Assembly: GCA_013044265.1 (NCBI GenBank)
Contig: JABEUQ010000067.1
Coordinates: forward strand, 1-45,419
Direction: 5' to 3'
Length of the DNA stretch: 45,419 nt
DNA from: Acidimicrobiaceae bacterium
GTDB lineage: Bacteria > Actinomycetota > Acidimicrobiia > Acidimicrobiales > RAAP-2
The notes beneath the pieces were generated by a model. That model ran no database searches. It was not told the DNA's origin and saw nothing but the letters and a program-made list of their open reading frames with translations. Each line of letters opens with the position of its first letter. Within the stretch, counting starts at the first letter, position 1. Shown piece after piece: positions 17,108 through 24,832 of this stretch. Position numbers and translations under genes: made by a program.

Positions 17108-18242
17108 AGTAAAGACTAATGAAGCGACGGACACGCAAAAGAGTCCAGGCCGTTTTGGTCGGCTGTATCAAGGACTCACCACCATTGACTTCGTAGGTCG
17201 TAAGAAGATCTGGTTCATCGCGTCGCTCGTGGTGATTCTGGTCGGCTTAGGTTCGCTGAGCGTGCGCGGATTCAATTTAGGTATCGATTTCAAGGGAGGA
17301 AGTTCGTGGGAGGTTCTCGCCCCGCACTCTTCAATTTCCTCGATGACCTCCGCGGTGACCAAAGCGGGGCTGACGAATCCAACCGTTGAGAAGTTAGGGT
17401 CGCAAACCTATCAAGTGACGGCAGACTTGAACAATGACTCCACCTCGGTCCAGACGCAGATCACCAACGCGGTGATTGCCGCAATGGCGAAGGAAGCCGG
17501 CGCCGCTAGTAACCAAGTTTCTACATCGAACGTCGGACCCACCTGGGGTGGCCAAATCACTAACCGTGCTCTCGAGGCATTGATTATTTTCTTCGTGGCG
17601 GTAGTTCTCTATATCTCGATTCGTTTCGAGCCGAAGATGGCCCTTGCCGCATTCATTGCCATGGTGCACGACCTGCTCGTGACGGTAGGGGTGTACTCAC
17701 TTTTCGGTTTTCAGATCACTCCGGATACGGTGATTGCTCTTTTGACGATCCTGGGATATTCGCTCTATGACACAGTGGTCGTGTTCGACAGAGTTCGTGA
17801 CAACGCGAGTAGTGCCAACGCAATTTTGAAGAGCGGCACCATGACGTACGGCGAAATGGTAAATCTCTCGATGAACCAGACATTGGCTCGATCGATCAAC
17901 ACCTCGCTGGTTGCGATTTTGCCGGTTCTCGCAGTATTAGTGGTCGGTGCCTACATCCTGGGAGCGACCACTCTGCAGAACTACGGTCTCGCACTCTTTG
18001 TTGGTCTGATGAGTGGTGCCTATTCTTCGATCTTCATCGCGAGTCCTCTGCTGGCATGGATGAAGGAACGCGAGCCGCGCTACCGCGAATTGGCCGCCCG
18101 CGTCAATCGCAGTGAGCACACTACATTGTCACCTCGCGCCGCAGCATTGATGGGCTCCGACGCCACCCAGCGCATTGGTGCTGGTTCACGTCGCCCAGTG
18201 TCGAGCGTGACACCCAGGGCGCGCAAACAGAAGCGCCGTTGA
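17100..18242 (+). CDS. secF: Protein translocase subunit SecF
   Basis: A 380-residue partner of SecD. The first helix is followed by FNLGIDFKGGSSWEV. The C-terminal six-helix bundle includes ALLTILGYSLYDTVVVFDRVRDN and the conserved MNQTLARSINTSL. The basic C-terminal extension of about 60 residues (ending RARKQKRR) is longer than in enteric SecF and is common in actinobacteria. ATG 17100 overlaps the secD stop by eight bases. In mycobacteria an apt gene lies between secF and relA; here relA follows after only 16 bases. Confidence 0.95.
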   Translation: MSEVKTNEATDTQKSPGRFGRLYQGLTTIDFVGRKKIWFIASLVVILVGLGSLSVRGFNLGIDFKGGSSWEVLAPHSSISSMTSAVTKAGLTNPTVEKLGSQTYQVTADLNNDSTSVQTQITNAVIAAMAKEAGAASNQVSTSNVGPTWGGQITNRALEALIIFFVAVVLYISIRFEPKMALAAFIAMVHDLLVTVGVYSLFGFQITPDTVIALLTILGYSLYDTVVVFDRVRDNASSANAILKSGTMTYGEMVNLSMNQTLARSINTSLVAILPVLAVLVVGAYILGATTLQNYGLALFVGLMSGAYSSIFIASPLLAWMKEREPRYRELAARVNRSEHTTLSPRAAALMGSDATQRIGAGSRRPVSSVTPRARKQKRR

Positions 18243-18246
18243 CACC

Positions 18247-18252
18247 TAGGCT
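18247..18252 (+). promoter_or_regulatory. Leaderless -10 box of relA
   Basis: TAGGCT followed by six bases and ATG 18259. It is identical to the box in front of pdxS. The secF-relA gap has no Shine-Dalgarno sequence. Confidence 0.5.
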
Positions 18253-18258
18253 GAAGTA

Positions 18259-20469
18259 ATGGTCAGCCTCACGTCGCGTTCGACGGTAGATCCGGCCCTT
18301 GAGGGTTCGGTGGAGAGGTTGGTCGCGCGCTTCCTCGAGCACCACGAGGACGGTGACGTCACGTTGATACGGCGCGCGGGTGTCGTAGCCATCAATGCTC
18401 ACGAGGGTCAGCTTCGGCGCACGGGCGAACCCTACGTCACCCACCCAATTGCCGTCGCCGATATCACTGCTGATCTCGGACTGGATGAAATGACCATCGC
18501 GGCAGCACTCCTGCACGATGCGGTCGAAGATACCGGCGTGACCAATGAATGGTTGATTGGAGAATTCGGCGAGAAGGTAGCGGCTGTCGTGGATGGCGTC
18601 ACCAAGCTCGATCGCCTGGAATTCGATTCCAAGGAGGCCCAGCAGGCCGCCACCATTCGCAAAATGTTCATTGCCATGGCCCAGGACTGGCGAGTGCTCA
18701 TGATCAAACTAGCTGATCGACTGCACAATATGCGCACCATCTCAGTGATGCCGATGCATCGTCAGCGGGCGATCGCCCAAGAAACGCTCGACGTCTACGC
18801 ACCCCTCGCGCACCGACTTGGTGTCCAACAGGTCAAGTGGCAACTCGAAGATCTGAGTTTCGCCACCCTACACCCCAAACGTTACGCCGAGATTGAGCAG
18901 ATGGTGGCCGCACGCCAGCCCGAGCGTGAGGCGTACCTCATCGAAGTCATGGGTGTGCTCAGCGAAAAATTGCGCGCCTTCGCCATTGCGGGAGAGGTGA
19001 CTGGACGTCCGAAACATCTATGGAGCATCTACGAGAAGATGGTCGTTGGCGGCAAGGAGTTCGACGAGATCTACGACCTGGTGGGACTACGTGTCATTGT
19101 TGAAGACGATCGCGATTGCTGGGCCGTTCTTGGCGCGATCCACGCCCTGTGGTCTCCTGTACCCGGTCGATTCAAGGACTACATCAATTCGCCAAAGTTC
19201 AACCTCTATCAGTCTTTGCACACGACGGTCATTGGACCTCGGGGCAAATCGGTCGAAGTGCAAGTCCGCACCAACGAGATGCACCGACGCGCTGAATTCG
19301 GCGTAGCGGCCCACTGGAGCTACAAGGAGGGTGCCACCAATCAAGAAATTCAGTGGATGCAACGTCTGGCTGACGTGCACGAGGAAGAACCCGATCCCAT
19401 TGCTTTCCTTGAGGCGCTCAAACTCGACTTAGGCCAGGATGAAGTGTACGTCTTCACGCCGAAGGGTCGCGTCGTGGCCTTGGTCGAAGGAGCCACCACC
19501 ATCGATTTCGCCTACGCCGTGCACACCGAAGTCGGTCACCACTGCGTGGGAGCCAAGGTGAACGGACGCCTCGTGCCCCTCGAGACAATCTTGCACTCAG
19601 CCGACGTGGTGGAGATCGTCACCAGCAAGAATGAGTCGGCTGGGCCTTCGCGTGATTGGCTGAATTTCGCACAATCATCACGTGCGAAGTCCAAGATTCG
19701 TCAGTGGTTCCAACGCGAGCGTCGTGACGATGCAATCGAAGGTGGCAAGGAAGAGCTCACCAAAGCCCTGCGCCGTGAGGGCCTTCCCATCGCCACTTCA
19801 ATGTCCTCTACCGCGCTCGAGTCGGTGATTGTCTCGCTCAATTTGGAGAACCTCGACGCCCTCTTCATGGCGATCGACTCCCACCAGATCTCCGCTTTGG
19901 CCGTCGTACAACGCCTGGATCGTGAGCTTCACGGGGGAGAGGCCGAGCAGCTTCCCACCACCGTCACCCGAGCCCCACGAAACAACCGCACGACGCGGCG
20001 TAGCGCCGGCGTCTACGTTGAGGGGCTCGACGACGTGATGATTCACTTAGCGCGTTGCTGTTCACCGGTCCCGGGGGACTCCATCATGGGCTTCATCACG
20101 CAAGGCCGCGGTGTTTCAGTACACCGTGATGATTGTTCCAACGCAGTCGCCTTGGCGCACCGTCTCGGCGAGAGAATCATCGACGTCGAATGGGATGGTG
20201 CGACACACGGTCAATACCGCGTGGCCCTCGAAGTGATGGCGTTCGATCGCGCTCGCTTGTTGCTCGACGTGTCCAAGGTTGTCGCGGAGTACCACCTGAA
20301 TATCATTTCGAGTTCCACCGCCACCTCGGGTTCTCGTATCGTTCGTATGCTCTTTGACGTTGAACTCGCTGACCCGAGTCACCTCTCGAGCCTGCTCGCA
20401 TCGCTCAAGGGTGTCGACGGTGTGTTCGACGCCTTTCGTCAAATTCCCGGACACCACAAAGGCTCATGA
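18259..20469 (+). CDS. relA: Bifunctional (p)ppGpp synthetase/hydrolase
   Basis: A 736-residue RSH enzyme that makes and destroys the stringent-response alarmone. The hydrolase site has His86-Asp87 and Glu90-Asp91 in LLHDAVEDT. The synthetase domain contains YDLVGLRVIV, GRFKDYI and YQSLHTTVIGP; the RFKD (RXKD) form marks bifunctional enzymes rather than synthesis-only RelA. TGS (VYVFTPKGRVVAL to about VEIVTSK) and a C-terminal ACT domain follow. The stop overlaps the ATG of hisS (ATGA), tying alarmone control to a tRNA synthetase gene. A leaderless promoter box precedes it. Confidence 0.96.
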   Translation: MVSLTSRSTVDPALEGSVERLVARFLEHHEDGDVTLIRRAGVVAINAHEGQLRRTGEPYVTHPIAVADITADLGLDEMTIAAALLHDAVEDTGVTNEWLIGEFGEKVAAVVDGVTKLDRLEFDSKEAQQAATIRKMFIAMAQDWRVLMIKLADRLHNMRTISVMPMHRQRAIAQETLDVYAPLAHRLGVQQVKWQLEDLSFATLHPKRYAEIEQMVAARQPEREAYLIEVMGVLSEKLRAFAIAGEVTGRPKHLWSIYEKMVVGGKEFDEIYDLVGLRVIVEDDRDCWAVLGAIHALWSPVPGRFKDYINSPKFNLYQSLHTTVIGPRGKSVEVQVRTNEMHRRAEFGVAAHWSYKEGATNQEIQWMQRLADVHEEEPDPIAFLEALKLDLGQDEVYVFTPKGRVVALVEGATTIDFAYAVHTEVGHHCVGAKVNGRLVPLETILHSADVVEIVTSKNESAGPSRDWLNFAQSSRAKSKIRQWFQRERRDDAIEGGKEELTKALRREGLPIATSMSSTALESVIVSLNLENLDALFMAIDSHQISALAVVQRLDRELHGGEAEQLPTTVTRAPRNNRTTRRSAGVYVEGLDDVMIHLARCCSPVPGDSIMGFITQGRGVSVHRDDCSNAVALAHRLGERIIDVEWDGATHGQYRVALEVMAFDRARLLLDVSKVVAEYHLNIISSSTATSGSRIVRMLFDVELADPSHLSSLLASLKGVDGVFDAFRQIPGHHKGS

Positions 20470-21740
20470 ACTCTTCTTTCCAAGCACCCATCGGCACGCA
20501 CGATGTTCTCGCGCCCCAGTCCGCCCTCTGGGAGGGACTGGTCGCAACCTTCGCCCAACTCGCCTTTCAGTACGGCTTCACCCTCGCTTTGACCCCAATG
20601 TTCGAAGAAATTGGTGTCTTTAACCGCGGCATTGGCGAGAACAGCGATGTGGCGACCAAAGAGATGTACGTCTTTCAAGACCGCGGTGATCGTACCTACG
20701 CGTTGCGCCCCGAAGGGACCGCCTCCGTCGTGCGTGCTTTTATCCAACACCAGCCAACCACGCCCTACAAGGCGTGGTACGTGACTCCGGCATTTCGCTA
20801 CGAACGACCCCAAGCCGGCCGATATCGCCAGCACCATCAACTGGGAGTGGAAGCGATTGGCACTGATGATCCCGCCATTGACGTTGAGGTGATTGCGCTG
20901 GCGTGGCGTTTCTATCAAGCGCTCGGCCTCCGGCGTGTGCGTTTGCTCATTAACTCCATGGGGCACGATGAATGTAGAGGTCGTTACGTCAATGTCCTCA
21001 AGGGTCACCTCGAAGAGTGGCGAGAGCAACTTTGTGATGAGCACCAAAAAACATGGATACAGAACCCTCTGCGAGTTCTTGACTGCAAACGTGAATCGTG
21101 CATCAACGTCGTCAATGATGGACCACTATTGCCCGACTTCCTCTGTAGCGAGTGCGCGAATCATTTTGCCTCAGTGCGCAAGGGTCTGGCTGTCTTAGGC
21201 ATTGAGTCGACCTTGGATCCTCGTCTGGTTCGCGGTTTCGACTACTACACCCGCACCACGTTCGAATTCGTCGCGGAGGCTCTGGGTAATGCTCAAAACG
21301 CGATTGGTGGAGGTGGCCGCTACGACGGGCTCAGCGAACAGCTTGGCGGCAAACCTGCTGGCGGTATCGGATTCGGTTCGGGAATCGAACGTCTCTTGCT
21401 CGCTCGCGAGGCGGAGGGGATTACTCAGAACTTGATCAACAGAACTATTGATCTGTTCGTAGTCGACACGTCGGGCTTAGACGTTGCGACCGTGGTGGTG
21501 GATGAATTACGTAATCAGGGTTACGCCGTTGTACGGAGTTTCGACGCACGCTCAATGAAATCCCAGATGAAACTCGCTGATCGCTCCGGTGCGGCACTGG
21601 CTCTTTTGATCGGCCCCCAGGAGGCTGAGTCGGACCAGATTACGATAAGAGACCTGAGGGGTGAAGATTTCGAACGGGATCAGCAACTTGTAGCCCGCGA
21701 AGATTTGATTTTCACCCTGCGCCAGCGACTGAAAAAGTAA
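20466..21740 (+). CDS. hisS: Histidyl-tRNA synthetase
   Basis: A class II synthetase of 424 residues that charges tRNA-His. It begins with FQAPIGTHDVLAPQSALW, a form of the PxGTxD opening. Motif 2 is VTPAFRYERPQAGRYRQHHQ. The histidine-specific blocks LVRGFDYYTRTTFEF and GGGGRYDGL are intact. The C-terminal anticodon domain is of normal size. It overlaps relA by four bases and is followed after seven bases by aspS, an order shared with many other bacteria. Confidence 0.97.
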   Translation: MNSSFQAPIGTHDVLAPQSALWEGLVATFAQLAFQYGFTLALTPMFEEIGVFNRGIGENSDVATKEMYVFQDRGDRTYALRPEGTASVVRAFIQHQPTTPYKAWYVTPAFRYERPQAGRYRQHHQLGVEAIGTDDPAIDVEVIALAWRFYQALGLRRVRLLINSMGHDECRGRYVNVLKGHLEEWREQLCDEHQKTWIQNPLRVLDCKRESCINVVNDGPLLPDFLCSECANHFASVRKGLAVLGIESTLDPRLVRGFDYYTRTTFEFVAEALGNAQNAIGGGGRYDGLSEQLGGKPAGGIGFGSGIERLLLAREAEGITQNLINRTIDLFVVDTSGLDVATVVVDELRNQGYAVVRSFDARSMKSQMKLADRSGAALALLIGPQEAESDQITIRDLRGEDFERDQQLVAREDLIFTLRQRLKK

Positions 21741-21747
21741 AGAGAAT

Positions 21748-23487
21748 ATGACTGACAAATATCAAGCGACCAGCATGCGTGACCTACTTTGTGGATCCGT
21801 AGACCGAACAGTGATTGGCCAGAGGATCAGCGTGTGCGGTTGGGTCGCAAAGCGCCGCGAGCACGGTGAGCACTTGGCATTCCTGGACCTTCGCGATCGT
21901 TCCGGTATCGTCCAGGCAGTGGTGGACGGCTCTGTTGACGTACGGAGCGAATACGTCGTACGTATCACGGGCACCGTATCGCAACGGCCCGAAGGGACCC
22001 TCAATGATCGTCTCGCCACTGGTGAAGTCGAACTGACCGACTGTGTGGTCGAGATCCTCTCTGCTGCCGAACCACCGCCATTTCAAATCGACGAACGGTC
22101 TGACGTCGATGAGCAGGTCCGTCTGAAGTACCGCTACATCGACGTTCGTCGCGAAAAGATGCAGCGCAACCTGCGACTGCGGGCCACGGTCAATGCAACC
22201 CTGCGACACGCCATGGAGCGACAGGGATTCTGCGAAGTCGAGACCCCTCTGCTGTGGGCCCCCACGCCCGAAGGAGCTCGGGAGTTCGTCGTGCCGTCTC
22301 GACTGCACCCTGGTGAGTTCTACGTCTTGCCTCAGAGTCCCCAAATCGCGAAACAACTGTTGATGGTCGGTGGCTTTGACCGCTACTTTCAGATCGCGCG
22401 CTGTCTGCGTGACGAGGATCTGCGAGCCGACCGTCAGTTTGAATTCACTCAACTCGATGTCGAGGCAAGTTTCGTCACTCAAGAGGACATCTTCTCGTTC
22501 GTCTCTGCAGCAGTCCTCGACGCAGCTGAAGTCGCGACCGGCGAACGACCGGGTGAGATTTCAACCATGACGTGGGCCGAGGCTCTTGATCGCTTCGGCA
22601 CAGATAAGCCCGACTTGAGATTCGCTATGGACCTGCACGACCTCTCTGGTGCTTTTGTCACTACCCAGGTCAAGGCCTTCAGCGCACCTACTGTGAAGGC
22701 TTTGCGCGTGCCGGGTGGAGCTGAATTCACGCGTTCACGCCTCGATACCTTGACCGAGCACGCTAAGGGTCTGGGCGCGAAGGGCCTCGCGTGGTTTCGC
22801 ATTACGAGCGACGGCCTCGATTCACCGCTGGCACGTTTCCTTTCCAGTGATGAGTCTGCGGCCATTGCCGGAGTGGATGATGCTCAGCTAGGAGACCTAA
22901 TACTGGTGGTCGCCGACGAGTACGTGACGGCCTGCAAGGTGCTCGGGGCACTTCGTCTGGTCATTGGAGCTCCTCCAGTCAGCCAAGGGCCTCACCATTA
23001 CGTGTGGATCACCGAGTTCCCGCTCTTCGAAGGTGTGGATGAAGATGGACACCTGGTATCGGCACATCACCCCTTCACCATGCCCCATCTCGACGACCTT
23101 GAGTGGATCGAATCCGATCCACTCAAGGTCCGATCCCAGTCCTACGACCTGGTACTTAATGGGTGGGAGTTGGGAAGCGGATCAGTGCGAATCCACCGCG
23201 CTGACATTCAGTCGCGAATCTTTTCCGCGCTCGGCATCAGTGACGAAGAGGCGCAGAATCGCTTTGGCTTCCTGCTGGGAGCATTCAAGTATGGCGCACC
23301 TCCCCACGCAGGATTTGCCGTGGGCATCGATCGTCTGGTTGCTATTTTCGCCGGTGAAGACAATATTCGAGAAGTGATTGCCTTCCCGAAGACACAATCT
23401 GGCACGGATTTGATGAGCGGAGCACCCAAGAACATCACCGAGCGCCAGATTCGTGATCTGCGACTCAAGTTTGCCCCCAAGGTGTAA
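21748..23487 (+). CDS. aspS: Aspartyl-tRNA synthetase, bacterial type
   Basis: A 579-residue class II synthetase. The N-terminal OB-fold binds the anticodon (VCGWVAKRREHGEHLAFLDLRDRSG). Motif 2 is QIARCLRDEDLRADRQFEFTQLD, the bacterial GAD insertion follows, and motif 3 is GFAVGIDRLVAIFAG. The start is ATG 21748, seven bases after hisS, behind a weak AAAGAGA; an in-frame ATG at 21775 is the alternative. Whether it charges only tRNA-Asp or also tRNA-Asn cannot be decided without knowing whether asnS or gatCAB is present. Confidence 0.96.
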   Translation: MTDKYQATSMRDLLCGSVDRTVIGQRISVCGWVAKRREHGEHLAFLDLRDRSGIVQAVVDGSVDVRSEYVVRITGTVSQRPEGTLNDRLATGEVELTDCVVEILSAAEPPPFQIDERSDVDEQVRLKYRYIDVRREKMQRNLRLRATVNATLRHAMERQGFCEVETPLLWAPTPEGAREFVVPSRLHPGEFYVLPQSPQIAKQLLMVGGFDRYFQIARCLRDEDLRADRQFEFTQLDVEASFVTQEDIFSFVSAAVLDAAEVATGERPGEISTMTWAEALDRFGTDKPDLRFAMDLHDLSGAFVTTQVKAFSAPTVKALRVPGGAEFTRSRLDTLTEHAKGLGAKGLAWFRITSDGLDSPLARFLSSDESAAIAGVDDAQLGDLILVVADEYVTACKVLGALRLVIGAPPVSQGPHHYVWITEFPLFEGVDEDGHLVSAHHPFTMPHLDDLEWIESDPLKVRSQSYDLVLNGWELGSGSVRIHRADIQSRIFSALGISDEEAQNRFGFLLGAFKYGAPPHAGFAVGIDRLVAIFAGEDNIREVIAFPKTQSGTDLMSGAPKNITERQIRDLRLKFAPKV

Positions 23488-23510
23488 CGACGTCTCTCTT
23501 TGATGATGCG

Positions 23511-24827
23511 ATGGCGCAGCGCTTGCGCGCGAGTGCTCCCCTGGCGGAGTTGTTACGTCCGCGCAGCCTCGACGACATCGTGGGACAGAACCACCTCGTC
23601 GGGCCAGGAATGCCTCTTCGGCGCATGGTCGAAGCGCAACATCTCACTTCAATGATTTTCTGGGGTCCCGCCGGCACCGGCAAGACCACGCTCGCTCGCA
23701 TTGTGGCGACATCAGCTGGCTACGTCGCCGACAGCGTCTCAGCAGTCTCCAGTGGGGTCAAGGACGTCAGGGAGTCTCTCGAACGTGCCCGTCAGCGTCT
23801 GGGTGAGCACGGTCAGATGACCGTGCTGTTCATTGATGAGGTGCACCGCTTTAACAAGTCACAACAGGACCTGTTGCTGCCAGCGACTGAGAATGGCGAG
23901 ATCGTTCTCATTGGGGCCACCACCGAGAACCCATATTTCGAGGTCAACGCGGCCCTGATGAGTCGAAGCACTCTCTGGCGACTACATCCCCTAGGCGAGT
24001 CAGACCTACGAATTGTGTTAGAGCGTGCTGAAACACTCAAAGAAGTGCGCATTGACGCGGACGCCATCGAGGCACTGGTCATCAGTTGTGAAGGCGACGC
24101 GCGCTCAATGTTGACCACACTTGACACGGCCCTCATCCTGACGAGTCCGGTTGACCTCGAGAGAGGCGAAGCGGTAGCGTCGCGGCGGATCACGAAAGAA
24201 CAGGTGGCCCTGGCGCGCGATGGACGGCTCATGCACCAATCTGGCGACACGCACTACGACCAAGTCTCGGCTCTGATCAAATCAGTGCGTGGATCTGATC
24301 CCGACGCGGCCCTCTACTGGCTCATCGCTTTGCTCGAAGCCGGAGAGAGTGCCCGATTCGTCGCCCGTCGCCTAGTGATTCTGGCGTCAGAGGATATTGG
24401 ATTGGCCGATTCACACGCCCTTCTCGTAGCCGAATCGGCAGCGCGGGCGGTTGAATTCGTTGGCCTACCAGAAGCCCGCCTCACCCTGGCACACGCCACG
24501 GTCTATCTTTCGCTGGCGCCCAAGAGTAATTCGATCACCCGGGCGCTCACGGCCGCGACCACTGCCGTTCGCACACGTGGGGGAGAGGTGCCAATGCATC
24601 TTCGCGACGCCCACTATGGTGGCGCGCGCGAAATGGGCTTCGGCGCTACGTACATCTACCCCCATGATGAGCCCGGGGGATGGGTTGCGCAGCGCTACCT
24701 GCCTGAATCGGTCGGTGACCTGACGTTCTTTGAACCCTCGAGTTATGGCCAGGAATCACACATTGTGCGGGACTGGCGCCGACGCCGGGGCGACGCCGGG
24801 GAGATTGCCCCGTCACCGGTAGAGTAA
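23511..24827 (+). CDS. rarA: Replication-associated recombination ATPase RarA/MgsA
   Basis: A 438-residue AAA+ protein of the clamp-loader group acting at stalled replication forks. APLAELLRPRSLDDIVGQ opens the conserved region. Walker A is GPAGTGKTT, Walker B is VLFIDEVHRFNKSQQD, and the sensor block is GATTENPYFEVNAAL. The C-terminal tetramerisation domain ends with the typical YIYPHDEPGGWVAQRYLP. ATG 23511 is the only canonical start in frame. Upstream codons back to an ACG at 23490 read SLFDDA, which resembles the family's N-terminus, so translation may begin earlier. Its end contains the leaderless promoter box of alaS. Confidence 0.93.
   Translation: MAQRLRASAPLAELLRPRSLDDIVGQNHLVGPGMPLRRMVEAQHLTSMIFWGPAGTGKTTLARIVATSAGYVADSVSAVSSGVKDVRESLERARQRLGEHGQMTVLFIDEVHRFNKSQQDLLLPATENGEIVLIGATTENPYFEVNAALMSRSTLWRLHPLGESDLRIVLERAETLKEVRIDADAIEALVISCEGDARSMLTTLDTALILTSPVDLERGEAVASRRITKEQVALARDGRLMHQSGDTHYDQVSALIKSVRGSDPDAALYWLIALLEAGESARFVARRLVILASEDIGLADSHALLVAESAARAVEFVGLPEARLTLAHATVYLSLAPKSNSITRALTAATTAVRTRGGEVPMHLRDAHYGGAREMGFGATYIYPHDEPGGWVAQRYLPESVGDLTFFEPSSYGQESHIVRDWRRRRGDAGEIAPSPVE
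24820..24825 (+). promoter_or_regulatory. Leaderless -10 box of alaS
   Basis: TAGAGT, inside the last codons of rarA, followed by seven bases and GTG 24833. No Shine-Dalgarno sequence precedes the GTG. Confidence 0.45.
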
Positions 24828-24832
24828 ATCCC

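Noticed and set aside
20440-21760. T-box or attenuator before the synthetase genes
   Set aside because: Gaps before hisS, aspS and alaS are zero to a few bases, leaving no space for a T-box leader.
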